The notes: generated from the letters alone by a model not told the origin. A stretch of 64,000 nucleotides of DNA from Franzmannia qiaohouensis (GCF_031451695.1 NZ_JARWAM010000006.1:243806-307805); one strand, 5' to 3'; shown: positions 31,505 through 40,986, counted from the first letter of the stretch. Numbers and translations: made by a program.

Positions 31505-32704
31505 ATGCCCACGCTCATTCTGGCCATCGCCGAGCTGTTCGGCACCGCCCTGTGGTTCACCCCCAATGCCGTGCTCGCCGACCTGCAGGCGCTGTGGCGG
31601 CTCAGCGACGCCGACCTCGGCTGGCTGACCGGCGCCGTACAGGGCGGCTTTCTGCTCGGCACCCTGCTGATCGGCCTGGCTGGGCTCGCCGACCGCCTCG
31701 ACGCCAGCAAGCTGTTCGCCGCCTGCTGCCTGCTCGGTGCGCTCTCCAACGCCCTGCTGCCCTGGGCCGGCGGGCTGTGGGGTGCGGTGGGCCTGCGCGT
31801 GATCACCGGCATGTGCCTGGCCGGCATCTACCCGGTGGGCATGAAGCTGATGGTCGGCTGGACACCGGGCAAGAGCGGCCTGGGGCTGGCCTGGCTGGTG
31901 GGCATGCTGGTACTGGGCACCGCCCTGCCCCACGGGCTGCGCGGGCTGGGCGAACTGAGCGCCGCGATTCCCTGGCAAGGCGGCATCTGGGGTGCCTCGC
32001 TGCTGGCGGTGGCCGGCGGCGCCATGGTGTGGCGCCTCGGCGAGGCCCCCGCGGTGCGCCAGGCCAAGCATCGTGTCGGCGGCCCGGGCGCTCGCCTGGC
32101 GGGGCTCGAGGCGTTCTCCATCGACGCTTTCCGGCGCGCCGCCAGCGCCTACTTCGGGCATATGTGGGAGCTATATACGCTGTGGGCACTGCTGCCGCTG
32201 ATGCTGCTGGCCGCCGCCCCGGGACTGGAGACCGCGCACCTGGCGCTGCTCGCCTTTGCGCTGATCGCCGTGGGCGGCCCGGCCTGCTGGCTGGGCGGCG
32301 CCCTCAGCCAGCGCGTTGGCAGCCGCCGGGTGGCGCAGCTGGGCCTGGCCGGCTCGGCGCTGTGCTGCCTGGCCTACCCGCTGCTCGGCCCGCTGCTCGC
32401 GCCGGCAACGGCAGGCGGCTCGCTGCTGCCGCTGGTGCTGTTCCTGGCGCTATGGAGCGCGCTGGCGGTAGTCGACTCGCCGCAGTTCTCGGCGCTCTCG
32501 GCGGCGGCCTGCCCGGCGCGCATCGTCGGCAGCGCCCTGACCCTGCAGAACGCCATCGGCTTCGCCATTTCGATGCTGTCGCTGATCGTGCTGATTCCGC
32601 TGTGGCAGGCCCTGGGCCCCTGGCTGGCCTGGCTGCTGCTGCCCGGCCCGCTGATGGGACTATGGTGCCTGCGCCACGCCCACGCGCGCGGCGTTATACA
32701 CTGA
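31505..32704 (+). CDS. MFS transporter, 12 membrane segments
   Basis: 399 residues, very hydrophobic, with about 12 membrane spans and the half-way break near residue 185-210. The first loop has GLADRLDASKL, a loose match to the MFS motif G-x-L-a-D-r. The substrate cannot be read from the sequence; the family includes drug and metabolite exporters such as the cyanate/YfmO-like groups. It is a single gene divergent from rpe, and 108 bases before the sulfate transport genes, so it may or may not be linked to them. Confidence 0.82.
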   Translation: MPTLILAIAELFGTALWFTPNAVLADLQALWRLSDADLGWLTGAVQGGFLLGTLLIGLAGLADRLDASKLFAACCLLGALSNALLPWAGGLWGAVGLRVITGMCLAGIYPVGMKLMVGWTPGKSGLGLAWLVGMLVLGTALPHGLRGLGELSAAIPWQGGIWGASLLAVAGGAMVWRLGEAPAVRQAKHRVGGPGARLAGLEAFSIDAFRRAASAYFGHMWELYTLWALLPLMLLAAAPGLETAHLALLAFALIAVGGPACWLGGALSQRVGSRRVAQLGLAGSALCCLAYPLLGPLLAPATAGGSLLPLVLFLALWSALAVVDSPQFSALSAAACPARIVGSALTLQNAIGFAISMLSLIVLIPLWQALGPWLAWLLLPGPLMGLWCLRHAHARGVIH

Positions 32705-32812
32705 CGCTATCGCGCCATATTGCAAAATTGAATAACAAACAGGATTGTCATTCCTTAATCGTTGGTTTAGCCTTCGTTCCAATCACACTCTTCTGTGTTG
32801 GAGCCGAATCTG

Positions 32813-33835
32813 ATGTCAGCCAATTCCCTGTTTCGTCGCGGCGCCCTCGGCGCCTCCCTGGCCGCCGCCCTCACCGCTGGCGTGGTCACGCCCAGCGTGG
32901 CCGCCGAGCGCGAGCTGCTCAACTCCTCCTACGATATCGCCCGCGAGCTGTTCTCGGCGATCAACCCCGAGTTCATCGCCCACTGGCAGGAACAGCACGG
33001 CGAGGAGATCGACGTCCAGCAGTCCCACGGCGGCTCGTCGGCCCAGGCCCGCGCCATCCTGCAGGGCCTGCGCGCCGACGTAGTGACCTACAACCAGGTC
33101 ACCGATGTGCAGGCCCTGGCCGACGACGGGCTGGTCGCCGAGGACTGGCAGGACGCCTTCGACAACAACGCCTCGCCCTACTACTCCACCACCGCCTTCC
33201 TGGTGCGCAAGGACAACCCCAAGGGCATCGAGAGCTGGGACGACCTGGTGCGTGAGGACGTGCAGATGGTGTTCCCCAATCCCAAGACCTCGGGCAACGG
33301 CCGCTACACCTACCTGGCCGCCTGGGGCTTTGCCGAGGAGCATTTCGACGGCGACGAGGAGCAGATCCACGACTTCATGCGCACCTTCCTGCGCAACGTG
33401 GCGGTGTTCGATACCGGCGGCCGCGGCGCTACCACCAGCTTCATCGAGCGCGGTATCGGCGATGTGCTGATCAGCTTCGAGTCCGAGGTCAACAACATCC
33501 GCGGCGAGTACGGCAGCGACGACTACGAAGTGATCGTGCCGCCGGTCAGCATCCTGGCCGAGTTCCCGGTGGCGGTGGTCGGCCCCAACGCCGAGCGTAA
33601 CGGCAACCTCGACCTCGCCGAGGCCTATATCGACTACCTCTACAGCGAAGATGCCCAGCGCCAGCTGGCCGGCTTCAACTACCGCGTGCACCATGAGGCG
33701 GTGGTCGAGGAATTCGCCGACCAGTTCCCGGAGACCGAGCTGCTGCGCGTCGAGGACGTGTTCGGTAGCTGGGACGAGGCGATGGAGAACCACTTCGCCA
33801 ACGGCGCCCTGCTGGACCAGCTGCAGCGCAGATGA
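32813..33835 (+). CDS. periplasmic sulfate-binding protein
   Basis: 340 residues from MSANSLFRRGALGASLAAALTAGVVTPSVAA, a signal peptide; TTGGAG lies upstream (a GTG at 32795 is also in frame). The mature protein has LLNSSYDIARELFSAINPEF, QSHGGSSAQARAILQGLRADVVT, FPNPKTSGNGRYTYLAAWGFA and FDTGGRGATTSFIERGIGDVLISFE, the pattern of Sbp/CysP proteins. It captures sulfate (or thiosulfate) for the CysTWA importer that follows with 4-nt overlap. The AT-rich 32705-32812 leader likely holds a CysB-controlled promoter, but I cannot define its sites. Confidence 0.93.
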   Translation: MSANSLFRRGALGASLAAALTAGVVTPSVAAERELLNSSYDIARELFSAINPEFIAHWQEQHGEEIDVQQSHGGSSAQARAILQGLRADVVTYNQVTDVQALADDGLVAEDWQDAFDNNASPYYSTTAFLVRKDNPKGIESWDDLVREDVQMVFPNPKTSGNGRYTYLAAWGFAEEHFDGDEEQIHDFMRTFLRNVAVFDTGGRGATTSFIERGIGDVLISFESEVNNIRGEYGSDDYEVIVPPVSILAEFPVAVVGPNAERNGNLDLAEAYIDYLYSEDAQRQLAGFNYRVHHEAVVEEFADQFPETELLRVEDVFGSWDEAMENHFANGALLDQLQRR

Positions 33836-34689
33836 TTACGCTCGCCAACATCACCGGCAGCGCCCCCAAGCGGGTGCTGCCGGGTTTCGGCTTATCGCTC
33901 GGCATCAGCCTGACCTTCGTCTCACTGATGCTGCTGCTGCCCATGACCAGCCTGTTCGGGCAGCTCTCGGGCATCAGCCTGGCGGAGTACTGGCGGATCA
34001 TCACCGACGGCCGGGTCGTCGCCAGCTATGTGGTCACCATCGGCGCCGCCGCGGTGGCCGCGCTGGTCAACGCCGTGTTCGGGCTGCTGCTGGCCTGGGT
34101 GCTGGTGCGCTACGACTTTCCCGGCAAGCGCCTGCTCGACGCGCTGATGGATTTGCCCTTCGCGCTGCCCACCGCGGTGGCCGGTATTACCCTGGCCACG
34201 CTCTACTCGAGCAATGGCTGGATGGGCCGGCTGCTCGACCCGCTGGGCATCCAGGTCGCCTACACCTGGGTGGGCATTGCCCTGGCCATGGCCTTTACCA
34301 GCATTCCCTTCGTGGTGCGCACCGTGCAGCCGGTGCTCGAGGACCTGCCCAATGAGGTCGACGAGGCCGCGCTGACGCTGGGCGCCAGTGACGCCACGGC
34401 GTTTCGCCGGGTGATCCTGCCGCACCTGTGGCCGGCGCTGGTGACCGGCACCGGCCTGGCCTTCGTGCGCTCGCTGGGCGAGTTCGGGGCGATCATCTTC
34501 ATCGCCGGCAACGCGCCCTACGAGACCGAGATCACCGCGCTGATGATCTTCGTGCGCCTGCAAGAGTACGACTACGTCGGCGCCTCGGCCATCGCCTCGG
34601 TGGTGCTGGCCGTGTCGCTGGCGCTGCTGCTGGCGATCAATATCTGGCAGGGCCGCTTCATCAAGCGCCTGCATGGAGGAGGCGGCTGA
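33832..34689 (+). CDS. cysT: sulfate/thiosulfate ABC transporter permease CysT
   Basis: 285 residues with six membrane segments. The EAA loop LPNEVDEAALTLGASDATAFRRVILPHLWPALVTG contacts the ATPase. FALPTAVAGITLATLYSSNGWMG and FVRSLGEFGAIIFIAGN are typical for CysT (CysU). It starts inside the end of the binding-protein gene (ATGATTAC over its stop) and ends in TGATG, overlapping cysW. Inner-membrane channel half for sulfate uptake. Confidence 0.94.
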   Translation: MITLANITGSAPKRVLPGFGLSLGISLTFVSLMLLLPMTSLFGQLSGISLAEYWRIITDGRVVASYVVTIGAAAVAALVNAVFGLLLAWVLVRYDFPGKRLLDALMDLPFALPTAVAGITLATLYSSNGWMGRLLDPLGIQVAYTWVGIALAMAFTSIPFVVRTVQPVLEDLPNEVDEAALTLGASDATAFRRVILPHLWPALVTGTGLAFVRSLGEFGAIIFIAGNAPYETEITALMIFVRLQEYDYVGASAIASVVLAVSLALLLAINIWQGRFIKRLHGGGG

Positions 34690-35510
34690 TGCAACGGATC
34701 GGTGACGCGCCGCGGGTACGGCGCATCCTGGTGATCAGTGCCGTGCTGTTGGCGGCGCTGTTCCTGCTGCTGCCACTGGTGGCGATCTTCGCCCAGGCCT
34801 TCGCCCAGGGCGTGGCGGTGTTCTGGAGCAACGTCAGCAATCACTATACGCTCCGCGCCATCGGCCTGACGCTGTTCATTACCGTGCTGACGATTCCGGT
34901 GTGCCTGGTGTTCGGCGTGGCGCTGGCCTGGCTGGTGACCCGATTCACCTTCCCCGGCCGGCGCCTGCTGCAGACCCTGATCGACATCCCCTTCGCGGTG
35001 TCGCCGGTGGTCGCCGGCCTGGTCTACCTGCTGCTCTACGGCCGTAACGGCTGGATCGGCAGCTGGCTCGACGGCTACGACATCCAGCTGATGTTCGCCT
35101 GGCCGGGCATCCTGCTGGTGACCATCTTCGTCACCTGCCCGTTCGTGGCCCGCGAGCTGATCCCGCTGATGCAGGCCCAGGGCTCCCGCGACGAGGAGGC
35201 GGCGGTGACCCTCGGCGCCTCGGGCTGGACGCTGTTTCGCCGGGTCACGCTGCCCAATATCCGCTGGGCGCTGCTCTACGGGGTGATCCTCACCAACGCC
35301 CGTGCGGTGGGTGAATTCGGCGCCGTGTCGGTGGTCTCAGGGGCCATCCGCGGCCAGACCAACACCCTGCCGCTGCACCTCGAGCAGCTCTACCAGGACT
35401 ACAACACCGTGGGCGCCTTCGCCAGCGCCGCGCTGCTGGCCCTTATCGCTTTGCTGACGCTGGCCGCCAAGGCCGGCCTGGAATGGCGCGCCGCGCGCCA
35501 GGAGGCTTGA
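34689..35510 (+). CDS. cysW: sulfate/thiosulfate ABC transporter permease CysW
   Basis: 273 residues starting at the ATG of the TGATG overlap with cysT (MQRIGDAPRVRRI). Six membrane segments and the loop QGSRDEEAAVTLGASGWTLFRRVTLPNIRWALLYG. IPFAVSPVVAGLVYLLLYGRNGWIG and TNARAVGEFGAVSVVSGAIRGQTNTLPLHLE are CysW hallmarks. It pairs with CysT to form the sulfate channel. The cysA ATG follows one base after its stop. Confidence 0.94.
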   Translation: MQRIGDAPRVRRILVISAVLLAALFLLLPLVAIFAQAFAQGVAVFWSNVSNHYTLRAIGLTLFITVLTIPVCLVFGVALAWLVTRFTFPGRRLLQTLIDIPFAVSPVVAGLVYLLLYGRNGWIGSWLDGYDIQLMFAWPGILLVTIFVTCPFVARELIPLMQAQGSRDEEAAVTLGASGWTLFRRVTLPNIRWALLYGVILTNARAVGEFGAVSVVSGAIRGQTNTLPLHLEQLYQDYNTVGAFASAALLALIALLTLAAKAGLEWRAARQEA

Positions 35511-35511
35511 T

Positions 35512-36603
35512 ATGAGCATCCGTCTGACCAATATCGCCAAGACCTTCGGCCGCACCCAGGCCCTGGAACCGATCGACCTCGACATCCACGACGGTGAGCT
35601 GGTCGGCCTGCTCGGCCCCTCGGGCTCGGGCAAGACCACCCTGCTGCGCATCATCGCCGGGCTCGAGCAGGCCGACGCCAAGCCTGCCGGGCGCATCCAG
35701 TTCGGCGACCGTGACGTCACCCAGGTCCACGTGCGCGACCGGCGCATCGGCTTCGTGTTCCAGCACTATGCGCTGTTCCGCCACATGTCGGTGTTCGACA
35801 ACGTCGCCTTCGGCCTTACCGTGATGCCGCGCAAGCAGCGCCCCAGCAGCGGCGAGATCCGCGCCCGGGTCCACCGCCTGCTGGAGATGGTCCAGTTGGA
35901 GGACTTCGCCAAGCGCTACCCGGCGCAGCTCTCCGGCGGCCAGCAGCAGCGTGTCTCACTGGCCCGGGCGCTGGCGCTGCGCCCCGACGTGCTGCTGCTC
36001 GACGAGCCGTTTGGCGCGCTGGATGCCAAGGTGCGCCAGGACCTGCGCCGCTGGCTGCGCCACCTGCACGACGAGCTCAATTTCACCAGCGTGTTCGTCA
36101 CCCACGACCAGGAGGAAGCGCTGGAGCTCTCCGACCGGGTGGTTGTGATGAGCAACGGCCGCATCGAGCAGATCGATACTCCCGAAGCGCTCTACCGCGC
36201 CCCGGCCAACCGCTTCGTGTTCGAGTTCCTCGGCGACGTCAACCGCCTCGAGGGCGACGTGCGTGACGGCGTGCTGACCTGCGGCGACGCCCAGCTGACG
36301 GTGAGCGAGCTCGACGACGGCCGCGAGGAGCTGCTTCTGCGCCCCCACGAGCTCAAGCTGGCCGACGCCCCCAGCGACACTGCACGGTTGCCGGTGACGG
36401 TGACCGCGATCTCGCCGGTGGGCGCCGAGGTGCGCGTCGAGCTGGAGGCCGACTGGCTGCCGGCGCCGTGGCTGGCCACGGTGCGCCACGCCGACTTCGA
36501 GCGCCTGGATATCCGCCGCGGCCAGCGGCTGTACGCGATCCCGCGCCGCTGGCACCGCTTCGACGCCGACGCCAGCCACCGGCGCCAGCCGACTGCCGCC
36601 TGA
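35512..36603 (+). CDS. cysA: sulfate/thiosulfate ABC transporter ATPase CysA
   Basis: 363 residues. Walker A GPSGSGKTTLL (about 35-45), signature LSGGQQQRVSLARALAL, Walker B LLLDEPFGALD and the switch His in VTHDQEEA. The C-terminal TOBE-type domain (from about 240, LLLRPHELKL ... VTAISPVGAEVRVELE) is the regulatory part found in CysA. It powers sulfate import with CysT and CysW. Last gene of the sbp-cysTWA operon; the terminator is not obvious. Confidence 0.95.
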   Translation: MSIRLTNIAKTFGRTQALEPIDLDIHDGELVGLLGPSGSGKTTLLRIIAGLEQADAKPAGRIQFGDRDVTQVHVRDRRIGFVFQHYALFRHMSVFDNVAFGLTVMPRKQRPSSGEIRARVHRLLEMVQLEDFAKRYPAQLSGGQQQRVSLARALALRPDVLLLDEPFGALDAKVRQDLRRWLRHLHDELNFTSVFVTHDQEEALELSDRVVVMSNGRIEQIDTPEALYRAPANRFVFEFLGDVNRLEGDVRDGVLTCGDAQLTVSELDDGREELLLRPHELKLADAPSDTARLPVTVTAISPVGAEVRVELEADWLPAPWLATVRHADFERLDIRRGQRLYAIPRRWHRFDADASHRRQPTAA

Positions 36604-36767
36604 GTCAGGCTTGGTCCTGGAAATCGTCAGCACGCTCGTTGGTGATACATTCGTGATCTTTGCGCGATAGACTCTTTATCACCGCGTGACTCTCTCGTGA
36701 CGCCGTACTCCCAGAATGGTTTTCAGGCCTACCAGCCCGGCAGGCCTGGCATTCAGGGAGTAACATC

Positions 36768-36995
36768 ATGAGCAAGTTCACTACTATCGCAGCCATCTGC
36801 CTCTTCAGCCTGATGGCCACAGCCAGCCACGCAGACGACATGATGCCCGACGAAGGCATGATGGAAGACGACATGCATGAGTCAATGGATGATGGTGAGA
36901 TGATGACGGATGATATGTCCGACTCCATGGAAGGCGATATGGACATGGAGGGTGACATGGACATGGAAGAGGAGATGGAAAGCGACAGCATGTAA
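36768..36995 (+). CDS. exported Met- and acid-rich peptide (MrpX-like oxidant sink, inferred)
   Basis: 75 residues; AGGGAG precedes the ATG. Residues 1-22 are a signal peptide ending ASHA. The mature 53 residues contain 16 Met and 25 Asp/Glu, one His and no Lys or Arg, arranged as repeated D-M, E-M and MM steps. A methionine-rich periplasmic peptide that consumes hypochlorite and is recycled by MsrP has been described in Azospira (MrpX). Here the gene is followed by a two-component system and msrPQ, so the same job is likely. The acidic content could instead suggest metal binding. Not homologous by any alignment I can make; the match is in composition and context. Confidence 0.75.
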   Translation: MSKFTTIAAICLFSLMATASHADDMMPDEGMMEDDMHESMDDGEMMTDDMSDSMEGDMDMEGDMDMEEEMESDSM

Positions 36996-37033
36996 GCCCC
37001 AGCGACTCGCGAGCATGTAAAAGCCAGGAACCT

Positions 37034-37735
37034 ATGACACGAAACGTACTGATTGTTGAGGACAACCCGGGTATCGGTGAGCTCGTCAGCATCCACGTGG
37101 CCGAACTTGGCATGAATCCCGTTCTCTGTGAGCGGGGGGACACCGGGCTTGGGCGCTTTCGTGAAGGTGGGATCGACCTGGTAATTCTCGACCTGATGTT
37201 GCCCGGCATCGACGGGCTCTCCGTATGTCGCGAGATCCGCTCCGGCCCAGGCTACGTTCCAATACTGATGCTGACAGCCAAAAGCACTGAATTGGATCGG
37301 GTTCTGGGCCTGGAAATAGGGGCGGATGATTACCTCACCAAACCCTTCAGCGTGGCCGAACTGTCGGCCAGGGTGAAGGCCTTGTTCCGACGAGTGGATG
37401 CCATGGCATCCGCGGCAAGCGTGGAAACCTGCGATAACGAGCTAACCACCGATGGACTGCGTATTGATCCTATTCGTCGGCGGGTGTTTATTAGAGAGCA
37501 GGCAGTGGAACTCACCGCACGGGAATTCGATCTTCTCTGGCACTTTGCCAGCCATCCGGGTCGTGTATTCAGCCGTGTCCAGCTGCTTGATAGCGTATGG
37601 GGCTACAGCCACGAAGGTTACGAGCACACCGTCAATACCCACATCAATCGCCTACGGGGCAAGATCGAAACGGATCCAACTCACCCGGAGTTCATCCAGA
37701 CGGTTTGGGGGGTGGGCTATCGCTTCCGCGAATGA
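37034..37735 (+). CDS. OmpR-family response regulator next to msrPQ (HprR-like)
   Basis: 233 residues; AGGAACC upstream. The receiver has the acidic pair ED (9-10), phospho-acceptor Asp53 in VILDLMLPG, Thr/Ser in MLTAKS and Lys in YLTKPF. The C-terminal winged helix (LTAREFDLLWHFASHPGRVFSRVQLLDSVWG...NTHINRLRGKIE) is OmpR/PhoB type. Its gene is three bases before the kinase. In E. coli the HprSR (YedVW) pair controls msrPQ in response to hypochlorite; the same neighbourhood suggests a like role. Confidence 0.92.
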   Translation: MTRNVLIVEDNPGIGELVSIHVAELGMNPVLCERGDTGLGRFREGGIDLVILDLMLPGIDGLSVCREIRSGPGYVPILMLTAKSTELDRVLGLEIGADDYLTKPFSVAELSARVKALFRRVDAMASAASVETCDNELTTDGLRIDPIRRRVFIREQAVELTAREFDLLWHFASHPGRVFSRVQLLDSVWGYSHEGYEHTVNTHINRLRGKIETDPTHPEFIQTVWGVGYRFRE

Positions 37736-37738
37736 GTC

Positions 37739-39244
37739 ATGCTGAAAACACTCTACACTCGGCTGGCCCTGGGGCTGTTTCTGCTGTTGCTTGCCATTGG
37801 CCTGCTGTATGCCTTTATCAGCCTCTATTCACTGCGTGAGTATAGCGCTTCTGTCAACCAGGCACTGCATCAGGACCTGGCTCAGAACCTGGTGTTAGAC
37901 CGGAACCTGGTCAGCGACGATGAGCTTGACCGTGGCGCCTTGGAAGAACTCTTCGCCCTGTACATGACGATTAACCCCAGCATCGAGATCTACCTGCTAG
38001 ATCTTGATGGCACCATTCTCTCCTATTCGGCGGATCCGGCGAGGATCAAACGCAACCAGGTCTCCCTGGCGCCCATCCGGCGGCTAATGGATGACATGAG
38101 CCTTTACCCGCTTCTCGGCGACGACCCCCGCAGTCACGACCGCCAGAAAGTCTTTTCCGTCACTCCGGTGCCCTCCGTGGATAACCCGGAAGGGTATCTT
38201 TATGTGGTGTTACGGGGCGAAGAGTACGATGCCGCCGAAACCATGGCCCGTGGCGGCAAAGTGCTGGAGATGAGCGCCTGGGCACTGCTGGTTAGCCTGG
38301 TGGTGGCGATGGTCGCAGGGCTGGCAATCTTCCATCTGCTGACCCGTCGCCTGCGATCGTTGACGCGGCTAGTGGCTGAATTCAAGAACAACGACATGAG
38401 CCAGACTCCATCCAGCACCTGGCACGGCAGTAGATGGCGCGACAAACGGCCCGTGGTGCGTGACGAGATCGACTATCTGGGCGTCACCTTTGATGAAATG
38501 GTCCAGCGAATTGCCTGCCAGATCGAACAGCTGACAGAGAAAGATGCCCAGCGCCGCCGTCTGGTCGCCCAGGTGTCCCATGATCTGCGCACGCCGCTGG
38601 CGTCGATGCAGGGCTATATCGAAAGCTTGAAGCTCCGACGTGACCGTCTCAGCCCACAGGAGCAGGACCGCTTTCTCGATGTAGCGCTCAAGGAAGGCCG
38701 GCGTTTAAGCCGTTTGGTGGATGAGCTCTTCGAACTTGCTGCACTCGAGGCTCGTGAGAAACAGCCGGTGCCGGAGCCCTTTCCGCTGGCCGAGCTGGTG
38801 CACGACGTGGTGCAAAAACACAGCCAGGCAGCTCGCGAAAACCAGTTGGCGCTATGCGTGAGAGGCGATCCAGCGTTGCCAACCGCCTACGCCGACCTCG
38901 CCATGACCGAACGTGTGCTGGACAACCTGATCAGCAACGCCATTACCTACAGCCCCGCTGGCGGCCGTATTGACGTCGTGGTCGGTCAGGTGGACGGCGA
39001 ACCGCAGGTCTGCGTGCGGGATAGCGGCCCCGGGATTTCAGAACAGGATCTGCCGCATATCTTTGATCCTTTCTATCGCGGTGAAGCCTCTGGTGGCGCT
39101 GGCCATGCCGGGCTAGGACTGGCGATCGCGCGCAGAATCATGACGCTGCAGGGCGGCGATATCCGCGTTGAAAGCCACGCCAGCGAGGGGGCAGCCTTCT
39201 GTATACGACTACCGGCACACGCCCCCATAAGTCCGACGTTATGA
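37739..39244 (+). CDS. sensor histidine kinase next to msrPQ (HprS-like)
   Basis: 501 residues. Membrane segments at about 8-30 and 178-200 frame a periplasmic domain of about 150 residues. A HAMP linker (LLTRRLRSLTRLVAEF) leads to the H-box VSHDLRTPLASMQGYIESL (His near 281), N-box DNLISNAITYSP, and G-boxes VRDSGPGIS and GHAGLGLAIARRIM. The periplasmic part lacks the Cys pair that would suggest disulfide sensing; Met residues (AETMARGGKVLEM, MDDMSLYP) could sense oxidant, as Met oxidation does in HprS. Inferred to trigger expression of the Met-rich peptide and MsrPQ. Confidence 0.9.
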   Translation: MLKTLYTRLALGLFLLLLAIGLLYAFISLYSLREYSASVNQALHQDLAQNLVLDRNLVSDDELDRGALEELFALYMTINPSIEIYLLDLDGTILSYSADPARIKRNQVSLAPIRRLMDDMSLYPLLGDDPRSHDRQKVFSVTPVPSVDNPEGYLYVVLRGEEYDAAETMARGGKVLEMSAWALLVSLVVAMVAGLAIFHLLTRRLRSLTRLVAEFKNNDMSQTPSSTWHGSRWRDKRPVVRDEIDYLGVTFDEMVQRIACQIEQLTEKDAQRRRLVAQVSHDLRTPLASMQGYIESLKLRRDRLSPQEQDRFLDVALKEGRRLSRLVDELFELAALEAREKQPVPEPFPLAELVHDVVQKHSQAARENQLALCVRGDPALPTAYADLAMTERVLDNLISNAITYSPAGGRIDVVVGQVDGEPQVCVRDSGPGISEQDLPHIFDPFYRGEASGGAGHAGLGLAIARRIMTLQGGDIRVESHASEGAAFCIRLPAHAPISPTL

Positions 39245-39349
39245 ATTCGTAATAACCTGGGGAGATAGCTGTGATACACCTCATGCAAACTGATCGCCGT
39301 ATCTACCACGCATGTTGACCACAGGCTTACCCTCACCAGGAGACAGCGC

Positions 39350-40366
39350 ATGCTGATCAAGATCGCCAAACCCAGTGACTTGCACGAATCCGATGTCACG
39401 CCCGAGTCAATCTACCTCTCACGGCGGCGCTTTATGGGGGGTATCGCCGGTTTGGGCGCGGGGCTCGCCCTCTCCGGCAACGTGCACGCCAAGGCCGACT
39501 ACTCGGACGTGCCAGAGGGCAGTGCGCCGCAATGGCTAAAGGAAAAAATCAGCGAAACCCAGTGGCGGGCTGTCACCCCAAGCGACCCTGAAAAAGACCA
39601 AATCGCCCCTTTTGATGACGCCAGTGGCTACAACAACTTTTTCGAGTTTGGCACTGACAAGCGCGATCCCGCCCGCCATGCAGGCAGCCTGGAAACCCAA
39701 CCCTGGAGCGTCGTGGTGGATGGCGAAGTCAATAACGGTGGGCGTATCGCCCTGGAGGATGTCGCCAAGCCCTCGCAGTTTGAAGAGCGCATCTACCGCC
39801 TGCGCTGCGTAGAAGCGTGGTCGATGGTGATTCCCTGGCTAGGCATTCCGCTGGCCGATATTATCAAGCGCGCCGAACCCACCAGCAAAGCCAAGTACGT
39901 GCGCTTTGAAACCCTGGTGGATCCAGAGCAAATGCGCGGTCAGCGCTCCTCGCTCTCGATTATCGACTGGCCCTACGTGGAAGGCTTGCGCCTGGATGAA
40001 GCCATGCACCCGCTGACACTGCTCGCCCTGGGCATGTATGGCCGGGAGTTGCCTAACCAGAACGGCGCCCCCTTGCGGCTGGTGGTGCCCTGGAAGTATG
40101 GCTTCAAGAGCATCAAGTCGATTGTGCGCATCTCGCTGGTGGAAGAGCAGCCGCTCAACTCCTGGCAGCAAATTGCCGCCAATGAGTACGGCTTCTACGC
40201 CAACGTCAACCCGGAGGTCGACCACCCCCGCTGGAGCCAGGCCACCGAGCGCCGCTTACCCAATACCCTGTTCAACACCAATACCATCGATACCCTTATG
40301 TTCAACGGCTACGCCGACGATGTCGCCGAGCTGTATGCAGGCATGGATCTAAGGAAGCACTACTGA
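39350..40366 (+). CDS. msrP: protein-methionine-sulfoxide reductase catalytic subunit MsrP
   Basis: 338 residues. A Tat signal (SRRRFMGGIAGLGAGLAL, from residue 24) sends the folded molybdoenzyme to the periplasm. YRLRCVEAWSMVIPWLGIPL contains the Mo-binding Cys (about 153); the rest (FEFGTDKRDPARHAG, LPNQNGAPLRLVVPWKYGFKSIKSI, ERRLPNTLFNTNTID) is typical of MsrP (YedY). It reduces methionine sulfoxide in periplasmic proteins using electrons from MsrQ. It is preceded by the kinase gene with a 105-bp gap and overlaps msrQ by TGATG. Confidence 0.95.
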   Translation: MLIKIAKPSDLHESDVTPESIYLSRRRFMGGIAGLGAGLALSGNVHAKADYSDVPEGSAPQWLKEKISETQWRAVTPSDPEKDQIAPFDDASGYNNFFEFGTDKRDPARHAGSLETQPWSVVVDGEVNNGGRIALEDVAKPSQFEERIYRLRCVEAWSMVIPWLGIPLADIIKRAEPTSKAKYVRFETLVDPEQMRGQRSSLSIIDWPYVEGLRLDEAMHPLTLLALGMYGRELPNQNGAPLRLVVPWKYGFKSIKSIVRISLVEEQPLNSWQQIAANEYGFYANVNPEVDHPRWSQATERRLPNTLFNTNTIDTLMFNGYADDVAELYAGMDLRKHY

Positions 40367-40986
40367 TGGCAGCGTCGAAAGTCTGGCTGATATGGCGCCT
40401 GGGGGTGTTCCTGGCCGCGCTAGCGCCGCTGGTATTTTGGGGCTGGCAGGTGGCCATTAACGCCGCCGGCCCCGAGCCGGGGAAGTATCTGCTGCTGAAT
40501 ATCGGCATTGGCGGGCTATGGATGCTACTGCTCACCCTGAGCCTTACGCCCTTGACCAAACTTACCCGCTGGAAGGGCTTTGCGCTGATCCGGCGCCAAC
40601 TGGGCCTGTGGACACTCGCCTACGCCACCCTGCATATGCTCTGCTACGCACTATTCATCCTGGGGCTTGACTGGGCACTGCTGGGTAGTGAGCTGGTCAA
40701 ACGGCCCTATATCATCGTCGGCATGATCGCGCTGATCGGCCTTGCTGTGCTGGGCGCCACCTCCAACCGCTGGGCAATGCGCCGTTTAGGCAAACGCTGG
40801 AAGCCGCTGCACAAATTTTCCTACGCTATCTTGGGCCTGGTACTGCTGCACTTCTTCTGGGTAGTGCGCGCCGACATGCAAGAGTGGGCAATGTACGCCG
40901 CTATTGCCACGTTAGTCATGGCAACCCGCCTGCCGCCAGTGGCCCGCACGCTGCCTAAACTACGCTATCGGTTGGGCCGGACTTAG
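40366..40986 (+). CDS. msrQ: heme-binding membrane subunit MsrQ
   Basis: 206 residues with about six membrane spans. LWTLAYATLHMLCYALF and WKPLHKFSYAILGLVLLHFFWVVR hold the histidines that bind b-type heme in the MsrQ (YedZ) ferric-reductase-like family. It carries electrons from the quinone pool or a flavin reductase to MsrP. Overlaps msrP by one base within TGATG. No other gene follows on this strand for 110 bases. Confidence 0.93.
   Translation: MAASKVWLIWRLGVFLAALAPLVFWGWQVAINAAGPEPGKYLLLNIGIGGLWMLLLTLSLTPLTKLTRWKGFALIRRQLGLWTLAYATLHMLCYALFILGLDWALLGSELVKRPYIIVGMIALIGLAVLGATSNRWAMRRLGKRWKPLHKFSYAILGLVLLHFFWVVRADMQEWAMYAAIATLVMATRLPPVARTLPKLRYRLGRT

Noticed and set aside
31552..33255. 567-codon plus-strand frame crossing the MFS and sulfate-binding genes
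   Set aside because: Runs in another frame through two real genes and the gap between them; Arg/Pro/Gly-rich.
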